64,000 nt of DNA, from the NCBI RefSeq assembly GCF_900107585.1, contig NZ_FNQM01000005.1:124001-188000 (forward strand), given 5' to 3'. The translations under genes and the position numbers were made by a program. The DNA comes from Rubrimonas cliftonensis (GTDB taxonomy: Bacteria > Pseudomonadota > Alphaproteobacteria > Rhodobacterales > Rhodobacteraceae). How positions within the stretch are numbered: position 1 is the stretch's first letter; each line of letters begins with the position of its first letter. Shown in pieces: positions 1-8,856 of the stretch. Under the pieces are notes generated by a model, which saw nothing but the letters and a program-made list of their open reading frames with translations, was not told where the DNA came from and made no database searches.

Positions 1-405
1 TCGCAGGATCTCTACGCCAAGGCCAAGGGCGCGCTGGTGATGCCCGACATCATCAAGGGCGGCTTCGTCGTGGGCGGCGCCTATGGCGAGGGCGCGCTGC
101 TCGTCGCCGACGCCACCGCGGGCTACTACTCCTTCGGCGCGGCGTCCTTCGGCTTTCAGGCCGGCGTGCAGTCCACCAAGCAGGCGCTGTTCTTCATGAC
201 CGACGCCGCGCTCGACGGCTTCCGCGACGCCAAGGGGTGGTCGATCGGGGCCGACGCCGAAGTGACCTTTCCCGGCGACGGCGTCAATCTGGGGCTGGAC
301 AGCACGACGGCCCGCTCCCCCATCGTGGCCTTCATCTTCGGAGAGGACGGTTTGATGGCGGGCGCGAGCATCGAAGGCGGCAAGTACACCCGCGTCGAGC
401 GCTGA
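1..405 (+). CDS. SYLF (Ysc84-type) lipid-binding domain protein, 5' end missing
   Basis: The frame is open from base 1, so the start lies upstream of the window; 134 codons and the stop are visible. The segment with IKGGFVVGGAYGEG followed by alternating Gly-rich beta stretches matches the SYLF/Ysc84 family, whose eukaryotic members bind phosphoinositides. Bacterial members are usually small exported or lipid-anchored proteins of unknown role. The signal peptide would be in the missing part, so location cannot be judged. The C-terminus ends on a short basic tail (KYTRVER), and a strong hairpin follows the stop. The family assignment is fairly secure; the biological role is not known. Confidence 0.75.
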   Translation, partial: SQDLYAKAKGALVMPDIIKGGFVVGGAYGEGALLVADATAGYYSFGAASFGFQAGVQSTKQALFFMTDAALDGFRDAKGWSIGADAEVTFPGDGVNLGLDSTTARSPIVAFIFGEDGLMAGASIEGGKYTRVER

Positions 406-410
406 GGAGG

Positions 411-433
411 GCGGCCCGGCGACGCCGGGCCGC
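411..433. terminator. Palindromic hairpin between two convergent genes
   Basis: A perfect inverted repeat with 11-base arms around a single central A fills the gap between the stops of the SYLF gene (plus) and the SGNH-like gene (minus). No T-run follows on either strand, so it is a GC-only stem. The position between convergent genes suggests a two-way terminator. Confidence 0.6.
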
Positions 434-440
434 GCGCCGC

Positions 441-1211
441 TCAGCCGTCGGTGGCCGCCGGCGCCCCGAGCGCGACGTCCGCCGCGACCTCCTGCAGGAA
501 CGCCGCCGTCGCATCGTCGACGGCCCCGAAGTAGTCGTAGTCGAGCCCGACCGGCGACGCGCCGTACAGGGTCGCGAACACGGTCGCCGCAGCCAGGTAG
601 CTGCCTTCCAGCGACGGGTGGCTGTAGTCGAACTCCTTGTGGAGCGCGAGGTCGGGCCTGCGCCGCCGCGCCTCCTCGAAGGCCCGCCCGACAGGGATCA
701 GCACCGCGCCATGCGCCTGCGCGGCCGTTTCGTAGAGCGCCGCGATGCGGTCGATGTTCTCCGGCGCGTAGCTCTTGTGGCCCTCCGCATAGGCGTGCGT
801 CATGTAGAGCGCGAGCGTCGCGCCATGGGCCTCGGCGGCCTCGGCCGCGGCCGCGACGGCTTTGCGGAAGCTGTCCGAGCGCTTCTCGGACAGCGCCGCC
901 GCGCTGTGGCCCTGTAGCACCACGACGTCGAACGGCTCAGCGTAGCCGACTGCACCGGGTTCGAGGTAGCCCGCGATCGGATGGTGCTCGAGCGAGCCGC
1001 CCGAGATGGTGATGGAGCGATAGTTGTAGTCCGGCGCCTCTTCGCCGCCCGCCTCGCGCGCCATCCGGACGGCGTGGTTGTGAAGGCTGTCATTGTAGTA
1101 GAGATAGCTGTTGCCGACGAACAGAACCTGCGACGGCTTCAGCGCCTCGCCGCTCTGGGCGAGGGCCGGCGCCGCGCAGAACAGCGCCAGCGTCAGGAAT
1201 ACGCTTTTCAT
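441..1211 (-). CDS. Secreted SGNH/GDSL-hydrolase-like protein
   Basis: A 256-residue protein with a clear signal peptide (MKSVFLTLALFCAAPALAQ). After it comes FVGNSYLYYND, which resembles block I of SGNH hydrolases with Ser as nucleophile. Near the C-terminus DYSHPSLEGSYLAA resembles block V with its Asp-x-x-His pair. This points to a periplasmic esterase or lipase of unknown substrate. The ATG at 1211 was chosen because GGGAGGAG lies 8 to 15 bases upstream; a longer frame begins at 1289 but would bury the signal peptide. Two identical 12-base palindromes lie just upstream of the ribosome binding site. The SGNH assignment rests on motifs only. Confidence 0.75.
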   Translation of the reverse strand: MKSVFLTLALFCAAPALAQSGEALKPSQVLFVGNSYLYYNDSLHNHAVRMAREAGGEEAPDYNYRSITISGGSLEHHPIAGYLEPGAVGYAEPFDVVVLQGHSAAALSEKRSDSFRKAVAAAAEAAEAHGATLALYMTHAYAEGHKSYAPENIDRIAALYETAAQAHGAVLIPVGRAFEEARRRRPDLALHKEFDYSHPSLEGSYLAAATVFATLYGASPVGLDYDYFGAVDDATAAFLQEVAADVALGAPAATDG

Positions 1212-1224
1212 TCGATGTCTCCTC

Positions 1225-1259
1225 CCTGCGCGCAGGATCATTCGTGGCCTGCGCGCAGG
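1225..1259. promoter_or_regulatory. Twin 12-base palindromes upstream of the SGNH-like gene
   Basis: CCTGCGCGCAGG occurs twice, at 1225-1236 and 1248-1259, with starts 23 bases apart, about two helical turns. The nearer copy abuts the ribosome binding site of the minus-strand gene starting at 1211. The arrangement looks like a paired operator, or a translational control element if it lies in the transcript. I do not recognise the motif. Confidence 0.4.
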
Positions 1260-1320
1260 AAGTGTCGGCCGACGTCCGCGCAACCGCAAGGGGCGCGGGC
1301 GGTCTGTGCGTAGCCGGCGC

Positions 1321-2184
1321 TCAGCGCAGGCGCTTCACCAGCGCGGACGTGTCCCAGCGATTGCCGCCCATCGCCTGCACCTCGGCGTAGAACTGGTCCA
1401 CGAGAGCGGTCACAGGCAGCCGCGCGCCGTTGTTGCGCGCCTCGGCGAGGCATATGCGCAGATCCTTGCGCATCCAGTCGACCGCGAAGCCGAAGTCGAA
1501 CGTGTCGGCGAGCATGGTCTTGTGGCGGTTCTCCATCTGCCACGAGCCCGCCGCGCCCTTGGAGATCACGTCCACCACCGCCTCGCCGTCGAGCCCCGCC
1601 TTCTGCGCGAAGGCCAGCCCCTCGCTCAGCCCCTGCACCAGCCCCGCGATGCAGATCTGGTTGACCATCTTGGTGAGCTGCCCCGCGCCCGCAGGGCCCA
1701 TCAGCCGGCTCGCCTTGGCGTAGGCCATGATCAGCGGTTCGGCCCGGGCGTAGTCCGCCGCCTCGCCGCCGCACATGACGGTCAGTTGGCCGTTCTCAGC
1801 GCCGGCCTGGCCGCCCGAAACCGGAGCGTCGATGTAGCCGAGGCCGAGCTTTGCCGCCTCCGCCGCCAGTTCGCGCGCGACTTCGGCCGAAGCGGTGGTG
1901 TGGTCGACGAAGACCGCGCCCTTCGCCATGCCGGCGAACGCGCCGTCGGGGCCGAGAACCACCGAGCGCAGGTCGTCGTCGTCGCCGACGCAGGCCATCA
2001 CGAACTCCGCGCCCGCCGCCGCCTCGCGCGGGGTCGCCGCGGCGGCGCCGCCATGGCGCTCGGCCCACTGGCCCGCCTTCGCCGCGGTGCGGTTGTAGAC
2101 CGTCATAGCGCAGCCGGCCGTGGCGAGGTGCCCCGCCATCGGAAAGCCCATCACGCCCAAACCCAGAAAAGCCGCCTTGGCCAT
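1321..2184 (-). CDS. 3-hydroxyisobutyrate dehydrogenase-family NAD(P)-dependent oxidoreductase
   Basis: A 287-residue protein of the beta-hydroxyacid dehydrogenase family. The N-terminal nucleotide-binding motif is FLGLGVMGFPMAGHL (residues 5-19). The substrate-binding signature DAPVSGGQAGAENGQL is near residue 120, and the catalytic Lys sits in GAGQLTKMVNQ near residue 170. Members oxidise 3-hydroxyisobutyrate in valine breakdown, or reduce tartronate semialdehyde or similar substrates, and the sequence does not decide which. No valine-catabolism neighbours are present, so mmsB is not assigned. The start has GAGGGA a few bases upstream. It is divergent from the acylase gene at 2292. Confidence 0.85.
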   Translation of the reverse strand: MAKAAFLGLGVMGFPMAGHLATAGCAMTVYNRTAAKAGQWAERHGGAAAATPREAAAGAEFVMACVGDDDDLRSVVLGPDGAFAGMAKGAVFVDHTTASAEVARELAAEAAKLGLGYIDAPVSGGQAGAENGQLTVMCGGEAADYARAEPLIMAYAKASRLMGPAGAGQLTKMVNQICIAGLVQGLSEGLAFAQKAGLDGEAVVDVISKGAAGSWQMENRHKTMLADTFDFGFAVDWMRKDLRICLAEARNNGARLPVTALVDQFYAEVQAMGGNRWDTSALVKRLR

Positions 2185-2291
2185 GTTCCCTCACTCCCGC
2201 GCCGGTTCTATGCTCTGGGCCGGCGTCGATGCGCGGCCCGCCCTGCTGGCGTGGCGGACGATGGCCCGGAACCGGGAGACGGCTCAAGCCC

Positions 2292-4757
2292 ATGCGTCTG
2301 CTTTTCCGCGTGCTCGCTTCCCTTCTGGGGCTCACCGCGCTCACCGTGCTGCTGGGCGCGGGGCTCGCCTACTACCTCGCCGCGCGCTCCCTGCCGGACT
2401 ACGAGGCGCGCTGGACCGTGTCGGGCGTCGCCGGGCCGGTTGAGATCGTGCGCGACCTCCACGCCGTGCCGCACATCTTCGCAGAGAGCGACGCTGACGC
2501 GATGTTCGCGCTCGGCTGGGCGCATGCGCAGGACAGGCTGTGGCAGATGGAGCTTGGCCGCCGCGCCGCGCAGGGGCGTCTCGCCGAGCTGTTCGGCCCC
2601 GACGCGCTGCCGGTGGACCGGTCGATGCGCGCGCTCGAGCTGCCGGCCCACGCCCGCGAGGCGGTCGCGATGACCTCGCCGGAGACGCGGGCGCTGATGG
2701 AGGCCTATGCGGAGGGCGTGAACGCGCGCATCCGCGCGGTGAACGAGGGGGCGCTGGGCCGCGGCGCGCCGGAGTTCTTCCTGTTCGGCGAGGACGGCCT
2801 CGCGCCCTGGACGCCGACCGACAGCATGAGCGTCGTCAAGCTGATGGCGCTTCGGCTGACCGGCGCCGCCGCGATCGAGGCGCGGCGCGCGCGGCTGCTG
2901 GCGCAGGTGACGCCGGAGCAGCTCGCCGATCTCGACCCTGTCTATCCCGACGACGGCGTGATCGCTCTGCCGGCCTACGCCGACCTCAGGAGCCTCGGGC
3001 CCGTGCGCCACGCCCACGCGCCGCGCGCGCCCCATCCGCTCTCGCCCTTCGCCGAGGCCGATAGCGGCGGCGCGTCCAATGTCTGGGCGGTCGACGCCTC
3101 GCGCGCGGCGGCGGGGGCGCCGCTGCTCGCCGCCGACCCGCATCTCTGGCTGTCGGCCCCGGGGGTCTGGCACCTCGCCCGGCTCTCCAGCCCCGGCTTC
3201 GACGCGATCGGCGCGGGCATCCCCGGCATTCCCGCAATCCTGATCGGGCGCAACGGGAGTTTCGGCTGGGGGCTCGCCAGCGCCCATGTCGACGATCAGG
3301 ACATCTATCTCGAGCGGCTCAACCCCGACGACCCTTCGCAGTATCTGACGCCGGAGGGCTGGGCGCCGCTGCGGACGCGGACGGAGCGCATCGGCGTGCG
3401 TGGCGGCGGCGTCGAGACGCTTCGGCTGGTCTGGACGCGTCACGGCCCGGTCCCGCCAGCTGGCGGCGAGCTCGATTTCAGTTCGATCACGCCGCCGGGC
3501 CATGTCGCCGCGCTCGCGTGGACGGCGCTCAGCCCGCGCGACGGCGCCATGGACGCCGCAATCGCGATGATGCGCGCCCGGACGCTGGAGGAAGGCGCCG
3601 CCGCCGCGGCGCTGCACACGGCGCCGGCGCAGAACGTGGTCATGGCGGACGCGACGGGCGTCGGCATGGTCACGGCCGGCGTGGCGCCCCTGCGGCGGGC
3701 GGACAGCCGGACGCGCGGGCGCACGCCGTCCCTCGGCTGGCTGCCGGAGAACGACTGGCAGGGACCGGCGCCAGCGGACGCCTCGCCCGGCGTCCTGCGG
3801 CCGGAATCGGGCGCGGTCGCCAACGCCAACAACCGTACGACCGACGCGCCGTTTCCGCTCCATCTCAGCTTCGACTGGGCGGCGCCCTATCGCATTCGCC
3901 GCATCGAGAGCAGGTTGAACGAACGCCCGTTCCACACCCGCGACAGCTTCATGGAGCTTCAGAACGACGCGGTGTCGGACATGGCGCGGGGCGTGCTGCC
4001 GCTCATCGCGCGAGACCTCTGGTGGGGCGAGGCGCAGAACGACGGCCCGGCGGCGGTCCGCCGCGAGGCCGCGCTGGCCCGGCTGGCCGACTGGAACGGC
4101 GCCATGTCGCCCCACGACCCCGAGCCGCTGATCTTCACTGCGTGGATGCGCGCCCTCACGCGCCGGCTGGCCGAGGACGAGCTTGGCCCGCTGTTTCGCG
4201 AGATCGCCGGGCCGCGCCCGCTTTTCGTCGAGCGGGTCTACCGCGACATCGACGGCGCGGCGCGCTGGTGCGACGTGGTCAAGACGCCGGAGCGCGAGAC
4301 CTGCGCCGACATGGCCCGGCGCGCGCTCGACGACGCGCTGGGCGAGCTCACGCAGCGCTACGGCGAAGGGCCTACGGGTTGGCGCTGGGGCGCGGCCCAT
4401 GTCGCCACCCATGTCCACGCGCCGCTGGGCTATGCGCCGGTCCTCGGCACGCTGGTCAACATCGAGCACGAAAGCGGAGGCGGGGACCACACGATCATGA
4501 TGGGCCAGTCGCCGGGCCGCGGCCCGAACCCCGACGCCAACATCCATGCCGCCGGGCTGAGGGTGGTCTACGACTTCGCCGAACTCGACCGGTCGGTGAT
4601 GATCGTCGCCACCGGCCAGAGCGGCCATCCGCTGTCGCGGCACTACGACGACCAGTCCGAGCTGTGGCGGCGCGGCGATTACATCGCCATGTCGCTGGCG
4701 CCGGAGGACGCCCGGGCCGGCGCGCAGGGGACGACCGTGCTCACGCCCGAGCGTTGA
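2292..4757 (+). CDS. Penicillin acylase family protein (Ntn hydrolase)
   Basis: An 821-residue protein with one N-terminal hydrophobic segment (residues 2-30), so exported or membrane-anchored. The alpha segment begins at GPVEIVRDLHAVPHIFAES, and the autoproteolytic site is in SGGASNVWAVD, with Ser262 as the predicted N-terminal nucleophile of the beta chain. The asparagine-rich stretch ANANNRTTD near residue 515 is also typical. The family removes acyl groups from beta-lactams, acyl-homoserine lactones or other amides; the sequence alone does not show the substrate. The ATG at 2292 was preferred over an in-frame codon at 2229 because it starts exactly at the membrane segment. Confidence 0.88.
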   Translation: MRLLFRVLASLLGLTALTVLLGAGLAYYLAARSLPDYEARWTVSGVAGPVEIVRDLHAVPHIFAESDADAMFALGWAHAQDRLWQMELGRRAAQGRLAELFGPDALPVDRSMRALELPAHAREAVAMTSPETRALMEAYAEGVNARIRAVNEGALGRGAPEFFLFGEDGLAPWTPTDSMSVVKLMALRLTGAAAIEARRARLLAQVTPEQLADLDPVYPDDGVIALPAYADLRSLGPVRHAHAPRAPHPLSPFAEADSGGASNVWAVDASRAAAGAPLLAADPHLWLSAPGVWHLARLSSPGFDAIGAGIPGIPAILIGRNGSFGWGLASAHVDDQDIYLERLNPDDPSQYLTPEGWAPLRTRTERIGVRGGGVETLRLVWTRHGPVPPAGGELDFSSITPPGHVAALAWTALSPRDGAMDAAIAMMRARTLEEGAAAAALHTAPAQNVVMADATGVGMVTAGVAPLRRADSRTRGRTPSLGWLPENDWQGPAPADASPGVLRPESGAVANANNRTTDAPFPLHLSFDWAAPYRIRRIESRLNERPFHTRDSFMELQNDAVSDMARGVLPLIARDLWWGEAQNDGPAAVRREAALARLADWNGAMSPHDPEPLIFTAWMRALTRRLAEDELGPLFREIAGPRPLFVERVYRDIDGAARWCDVVKTPERETCADMARRALDDALGELTQRYGEGPTGWRWGAAHVATHVHAPLGYAPVLGTLVNIEHESGGGDHTIMMGQSPGRGPNPDANIHAAGLRVVYDFAELDRSVMIVATGQSGHPLSRHYDDQSELWRRGDYIAMSLAPEDARAGAQGTTVLTPER

Positions 4758-4775
4758 CGGCGGGCGGTCGCCGTC
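4756..4775. terminator. Hairpin after the acylase gene
   Basis: A 7-base perfect stem (GACGGCG / CGCCGTC) with a 6-base loop overlaps the acylase stop codon and sits just before the stop of the convergent 58-residue gene. No T-run follows. It may stop transcription in both directions. Confidence 0.45.
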
Positions 4776-4778
4776 CCG

Positions 4779-4955
4779 TCAGCGCCAGTAGCGCGCGTCG
4801 AGGGACTCGAAGGCGAGCGCCCAGAAGGCGCGCCAGGGCGCCAGCATCAGGGTCTCCGCATTGTCGTAGCTGCGGGCGACGACATCGGGCGCCTGCGAGA
4901 AGTTGAACGCGTCGGATGGCAGGTTGGCGCGGGTCGGGGCTGGGACACATGGCAT
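4779..4955 (-). CDS. Small hypothetical protein, 58 residues
   Basis: The protein starts MPCVPAPTRANLPSDAFNF and ends in an aromatic and Ala-rich helix, AETLMLAPWRAFWALAFES, followed by LDARYWR. It has no recognisable domain. The C-terminal stretch could be amphipathic or membrane-associated. The start at 4955 has GAGGTG seven bases upstream; a second in-frame ATG at 4985 lacks such a site. GC-rich third positions and a plausible promoter in the AT-rich stretch at 5002-5029 support a real gene. It lies just downstream of sufS on the same strand, with 127 bases between, so readthrough from the SUF operon is possible. Confidence 0.6.
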   Translation of the reverse strand: MPCVPAPTRANLPSDAFNFSQAPDVVARSYDNAETLMLAPWRAFWALAFESLDARYWR

Positions 4956-5001
4956 CTTGGCACCTCGTTCAAACGCCGTAAACACTTACGACCTTTGTAT
5001 G

Positions 5002-5029
5002 ACCATACCCTTAATGCATGCGCTGTCCA
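5002..5029 (-). promoter_or_regulatory. Candidate promoter of the 58-residue gene
   Basis: On the minus strand TGGACA (5024-5029) and TATGGT (5002-5007) are separated by 16 bases. They lie in the most AT-rich stretch of the window (about 4970-5075), between sufS and the small gene. Start of transcription would fall near 4995, about 40 bases before the ATG. Confidence 0.35.
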
Positions 5030-5082
5030 GCATTCACCTCAGTTAATAGTACCTTTATTTCGTTTCGATCTGATACGGTGCA

Positions 5083-6324
5083 TCATTCGAAAAGGCTTCG
5101 ACACGCCGAGAGCGCGTCAACCAGCGCGTCGACTTCCGCGCGCGTGTTGTAGAGGCCGAAAGACGCGCGGCAGGTGGCCGAGACGCCGAGATGCGTCATG
5201 AGCGGCTGGCAACAATGATGACCCGCCCGCACGGCCACGCCGCGCCGGTCGATCACGGTCGAAATGTCGTGCGGGTGCGCCTGCCCCTCCATCGTGAAGG
5301 AGAAGATCGCCCCCTTGCCAGGCGCATTCCCTTGCACCGAGAGCCAGTTCAGCCCGCCCAGCCGCTCGCGCGCATAGTCGCGCAGGTCGGCCTCATGGGC
5401 GGCGATCGCGTCCATGCCTAGGCCTTCCATGTACTCGATCGCCGCGCCGAGGCCGATCATCTGGACGATGCCCGGTGTGCCGGCCTCGAAGCGGTGCGGC
5501 GCGTCGTTGTAGGTGACGTTAGCGCGCGACACCTCGCGGATCATGTCCCCGCCGCCGATGAACGGGCGCATCTCGCCGTGGCGCTCGCGCCGGGCGTAGA
5601 GCGCGCCCGACGCCGTCGGCCCGTAGAGCTTGTGCCCGGTGATCGCGTAGAAGTCGCAGCCGATGTCGCTCACGTCGACGGGCATGTGCACGGCCGCCTG
5701 GCTGCCGTCCAGCAGCGTCGCCACGCCCCGCGCCCGCGCGGCGGCGCAGACGGCCTTCACGTCGACGACCGTGCCCAGCACGTTGGACATGTGGGTGAGC
5801 GCGACGAGCTTTGTCCGCGGCCCGATCGCGTCGATCACCGCCTGCGGGTCGAGCGCGCCGCTCGCGTCCGGCTCAACCCATTTCAGCGCGACGCCCTGCC
5901 GCTCGCGCAGGAAGTGCCACGGCACGATGTTGGCGTGGTGCTCCATCACGCTCAGCACGATCTCGTCGCCGGGCCCCAGCCGCGGCGCCGCCCAGGACGA
6001 CGCTGCGAGGTTGATCCCGAAGGTGGAGCCGGTGGTGAACCAGACCTCGTCCTCATGCGCCGCGCCCAGGAACCGGCGCAGCGTCTCGCGCACGGCCTCG
6101 TATTTCTCCGTCGAGACGGTCGAGAGGTGGTGCAGGCCGCGGTGGACGTTGGCGTAGTCTTCCGCATAGGCGCGCGTCACCGCGTCGATCACGACCTGCG
6201 GCTTCTGCGCCGAGGCGCCATTGTCTAGATAGACCAGAGGCTTGCCATAGACCTCCCGCGAAAGGATCGGAAAGTCCCGCCGGATCGCCTCGACGTCGTA
6301 GACGCGGCTCGCTCCATCCATCAT
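5083..6324 (-). CDS. sufS: Cysteine desulfurase SufS
   Basis: A 413-residue class V aminotransferase-fold enzyme that takes sulfur from cysteine for Fe-S cluster assembly in the SUF system. PLP is held by Lys232 in ITGHKLYGPT. The persulfide Cys lies in RAGHHCCQP (Cys371 by alignment with RxGHHCAQP of SufS; the neighbouring Cys372 is unusual). The start ATG at 6324 overlaps the stop of the upstream Yip1-like gene as ATGA, so translation is probably coupled; a second ATG follows at 6321. It is the last SUF gene in the operon. No sufE, sufU, sufA or DUF59 (sufT-like) gene follows directly. Confidence 0.95.
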   Translation of the reverse strand: MMDGASRVYDVEAIRRDFPILSREVYGKPLVYLDNGASAQKPQVVIDAVTRAYAEDYANVHRGLHHLSTVSTEKYEAVRETLRRFLGAAHEDEVWFTTGSTFGINLAASSWAAPRLGPGDEIVLSVMEHHANIVPWHFLRERQGVALKWVEPDASGALDPQAVIDAIGPRTKLVALTHMSNVLGTVVDVKAVCAAARARGVATLLDGSQAAVHMPVDVSDIGCDFYAITGHKLYGPTASGALYARRERHGEMRPFIGGGDMIREVSRANVTYNDAPHRFEAGTPGIVQMIGLGAAIEYMEGLGMDAIAAHEADLRDYARERLGGLNWLSVQGNAPGKGAIFSFTMEGQAHPHDISTVIDRRGVAVRAGHHCCQPLMTHLGVSATCRASFGLYNTRAEVDALVDALSACRSLFE

Positions 6325-6902
6325 GGCGTGCTCATCCCTCCAAGAAACAGGCTCAGCAGCAGCCCCAGCGCCATGAACAGCCCCACCGTGAAGAAGGCCA
6401 CCCTGCCGGTGCTGGCGAAACGGTGCGCCTCCGCGATGCAGGAGGCCAGCAGCCAGACGTTTAGGCCAGCGTAGCACACGAGCATGATCGCGCCGACGCC
6501 GGAAATCTCGCCGCCAGCCCCGCCGGCGATGGCCCCTGCCTGCAGAGGCGTCAGCGCCGCCACCAGCACCCCGTGCCACGCCACCGCCGTCGCGACATCC
6601 GCCGGGCCGCCCTTGCCGCCGAGGCGGGCGCCGATGTGATAGGCGGCCGTCGCCGTGATGACATAGTTCACGAACTGCACCGCGGCCAGCGCCAGCATCC
6701 CGGCGAGGCCAACCGCCACTTGCGGCGCAAGCAGCCCCGCAAGCGCCCAGAGCGCGCCCTGCAGCGCCGCGGCCAGCCCGACCATCAGGAAGCGCTCCCG
6801 CAGGTCCGGCGCGCGGTCGATGACGATCCGCGCGACCGCCCTCGGCGCTGCGAGGCCGCGGGTCACGAGATCGAAAAAGGCGGCGATGGAATTGGCGTAC
6901 AT
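6321..6902 (-). CDS. Yip1-family integral membrane protein
   Basis: A 193-residue protein starting MYANSIAAFFDLVTRGLAAP, with about five hydrophobic segments and no long soluble domain. The layout (short cytosolic N-terminus with a Pro, then helices containing GxxxA-type packing) fits the bacterial YIP1 family. Its role is unknown. In the SUF operon of Rhodobacterales a YIP1 gene between sufD and sufS is a familiar annotation. The stop overlaps the sufS start by four bases. The ribosome binding site is weak (GAGG about 15 bases upstream). Confidence 0.75.
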   Translation of the reverse strand: MYANSIAAFFDLVTRGLAAPRAVARIVIDRAPDLRERFLMVGLAAALQGALWALAGLLAPQVAVGLAGMLALAAVQFVNYVITATAAYHIGARLGGKGGPADVATAVAWHGVLVAALTPLQAGAIAGGAGGEISGVGAIMLVCYAGLNVWLLASCIAEAHRFASTGRVAFFTVGLFMALGLLLSLFLGGMSTP

Positions 6903-7006
6903 TGGGTGATCGAGCCTCGCGCAGGGCGCCGCGTTCGGGGAGCGTCCGTTTGTCAGTCCGCCGCCTGCATACGCGATCGCGCGGCGTGAGGCGACACCTC
7001 CGCGTC

Positions 7007-7606
7007 TCATCCCGCCAGGCCTCCGAGCATGCCCGCCGCAGCGCCCAGCCCCGCGAAGGCGGCGAACACGGGCAGCGAAGACCTGAAGCCGTGCGCCTCC
7101 GCCAGCCCGGGCGCAAGCAGCAGCGCCCAGAGCACCGATCCCGCCGCGAGGCCGGCTGCGGCCGCGCCGGCCGGCGCCACGCCGTATGCCTCGGCGCCGG
7201 CGCCCAGAACCGCGAGCGCCACCGCCGCCGGCGCGACCGTCAGCGCCGTCCAGAAGCAGGCCGCCCGAGTGTCCCGCCAGCCGCCGGCGCCGCCGGCCGC
7301 GCGGCAGGCGAGGCCCATGACGCCGGCGGCCGCGTAGAGGCCGATGGGGCGGATGAAGAGGCCCACGACCACCTGCGTCACGATCCACTGCTCGCGCTGC
7401 GCGCCGACGGCGACGGAGGGGTTCAGCAGCTGGCCGCCCACGGCCGCCATCACCCCCAGCGCCGAGGCGGCGAAGGCGTAGAACAGCAGGCGCGACTCCT
7501 CGGCCGTCTCGATCTCGCGCCGCACGCCGGCGCGCGGGCGGGCCCAGGTGCGCGCCATGCGGTCGACCAGACCGGACGGCGCGCGCTCTCTTGCTGGGCG
7601 GGTCAC
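7007..7606 (-). CDS. Second Yip1-like membrane protein
   Basis: A 199-residue, Ala/Gly-rich membrane protein with about five hydrophobic segments after a basic N-terminus. SRLLFYAFAASALGVMAAV and later segments resemble the neighbouring Yip1-like protein in layout, which suggests an old duplication. The assignment is weaker than for the neighbour. The GTG at 7606 lies 12 bases beyond the sufD stop; an ATG at 7558 (MARTWARP) is an alternative start. About 100 bases without an obvious feature separate it from the next gene. Confidence 0.65.
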   Translation of the reverse strand: MTRPARERAPSGLVDRMARTWARPRAGVRREIETAEESRLLFYAFAASALGVMAAVGGQLLNPSVAVGAQREQWIVTQVVVGLFIRPIGLYAAAGVMGLACRAAGGAGGWRDTRAACFWTALTVAPAAVALAVLGAGAEAYGVAPAGAAAAGLAAGSVLWALLLAPGLAEAHGFRSSLPVFAAFAGLGAAAGMLGGLAG

Positions 7607-7618
7607 GGGACGCGGCGC

Positions 7619-8856
7619 TCAGCGCGCCGCCATCCACGCGGCGACCCGCGCGCGCACGAGATCGGCCAGCGCCTCGTCCTCGATCTCCGCAACCGCCTCG
7701 TCGACGAAGGCCGCCACGAGCAGGGAGACGGCCTCGCGCTCGGGCACGCCGCGGGCGCGGAGGTAGAACAGCGCCTCCGGGTCCATCGCCCCCGTCGTCG
7801 AGCCGTGAGAGCACTTCACGTCGTCGGCGTAGATCTCAAGCTCGGGCTTGGCGAGGAACTCCGCCCGCTCCGAGAGCAGGATCGACTGGCTGATCTGGTA
7901 GCCGTCGGTCTTCTGCGCTTCGGGCCGAACGAAGATCTTGCCCTGGAACACGGCGCGCGCGCCCTCGTCGACCACGTTCTTGAAGACCTGCCGGCTCTCG
8001 CCGCGCAGGCCCGAATGCGTCACGAAAACCGTGCTGTCGATCGTCGTGGCGCCCTTGGCCAGCACGGCCCCGCCGATATGCGCCGACGCGTCGTCGCCGG
8101 CCAGATCCGCCACCGTCTCGTTGCGGGTGAGCGCGCCGTCAGCGGCCAGCGTGAAGCTGCGCAGCGCTGCGCCCTCGCCGAGCCGCGCGAACACCTGCGC
8201 CGCCGCCGCAGGCCGGGCGCCTTCCTGCACGCGGATGTGGTGCAGCGTGGCGCCGGGGGCCAGATCGATCTCGAACAGCGTGTTGGTCGCCGCGCCGGTC
8301 TCCAGCAGGGTGAGCTCCGCGCCGCTCTCCACCCGCACCAGATGGCGCGCGAAGCCCGCGGCGTTGACGATGCGCAGCGGCGCGGGCGCCTTGCCGACGG
8401 CGCGCAGCGCGAAGCCGTGGGCCGCGCGCGCGGTGCTGAGCGCCGCCAGCGGGCGGGCGACCTTCTCCTGGCCGGCCAGCTCCAGCACGCCGAACAGCGC
8501 CCGCGCCCAGCCCAGATCGGCCGAGAGCGCGGCGCCGAGCGTCGAAGCCTCGACGCCCTCCAGCGCGGGCGCCGCGCCGCCGACATGGGCCGCCGGCCCA
8601 TCCACGGCGTCGAACGCGCCGCCGGCGACGTCGGCCTCCGCGCCCGCGAGCAGCGGGGCGGGGTCGACGTATTTCCAGTACTCGTCGCGGCGGGCGGGCG
8701 CGCCCATTGCGCGCAGCCGCGCCTCGGCCGCGGCGCGGACCTCCTGCGCCCACGCCGCCTCGCCTGCGGGGCGGGGCGTGGACAGCAGCGCCTCGGCCGC
8801 CTCCGCCTTGGCCGGGGTGAGCCTGGAGGTGGGCGGGGTCTTCGCGGGGCTCGCCA

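Noticed and set aside
3518-4906. Long plus-strand frame over the acylase gene in another register
   Set aside because: Its translation is Arg/Gly-rich shadow sequence, while the acylase frame carries family motifs from end to end.
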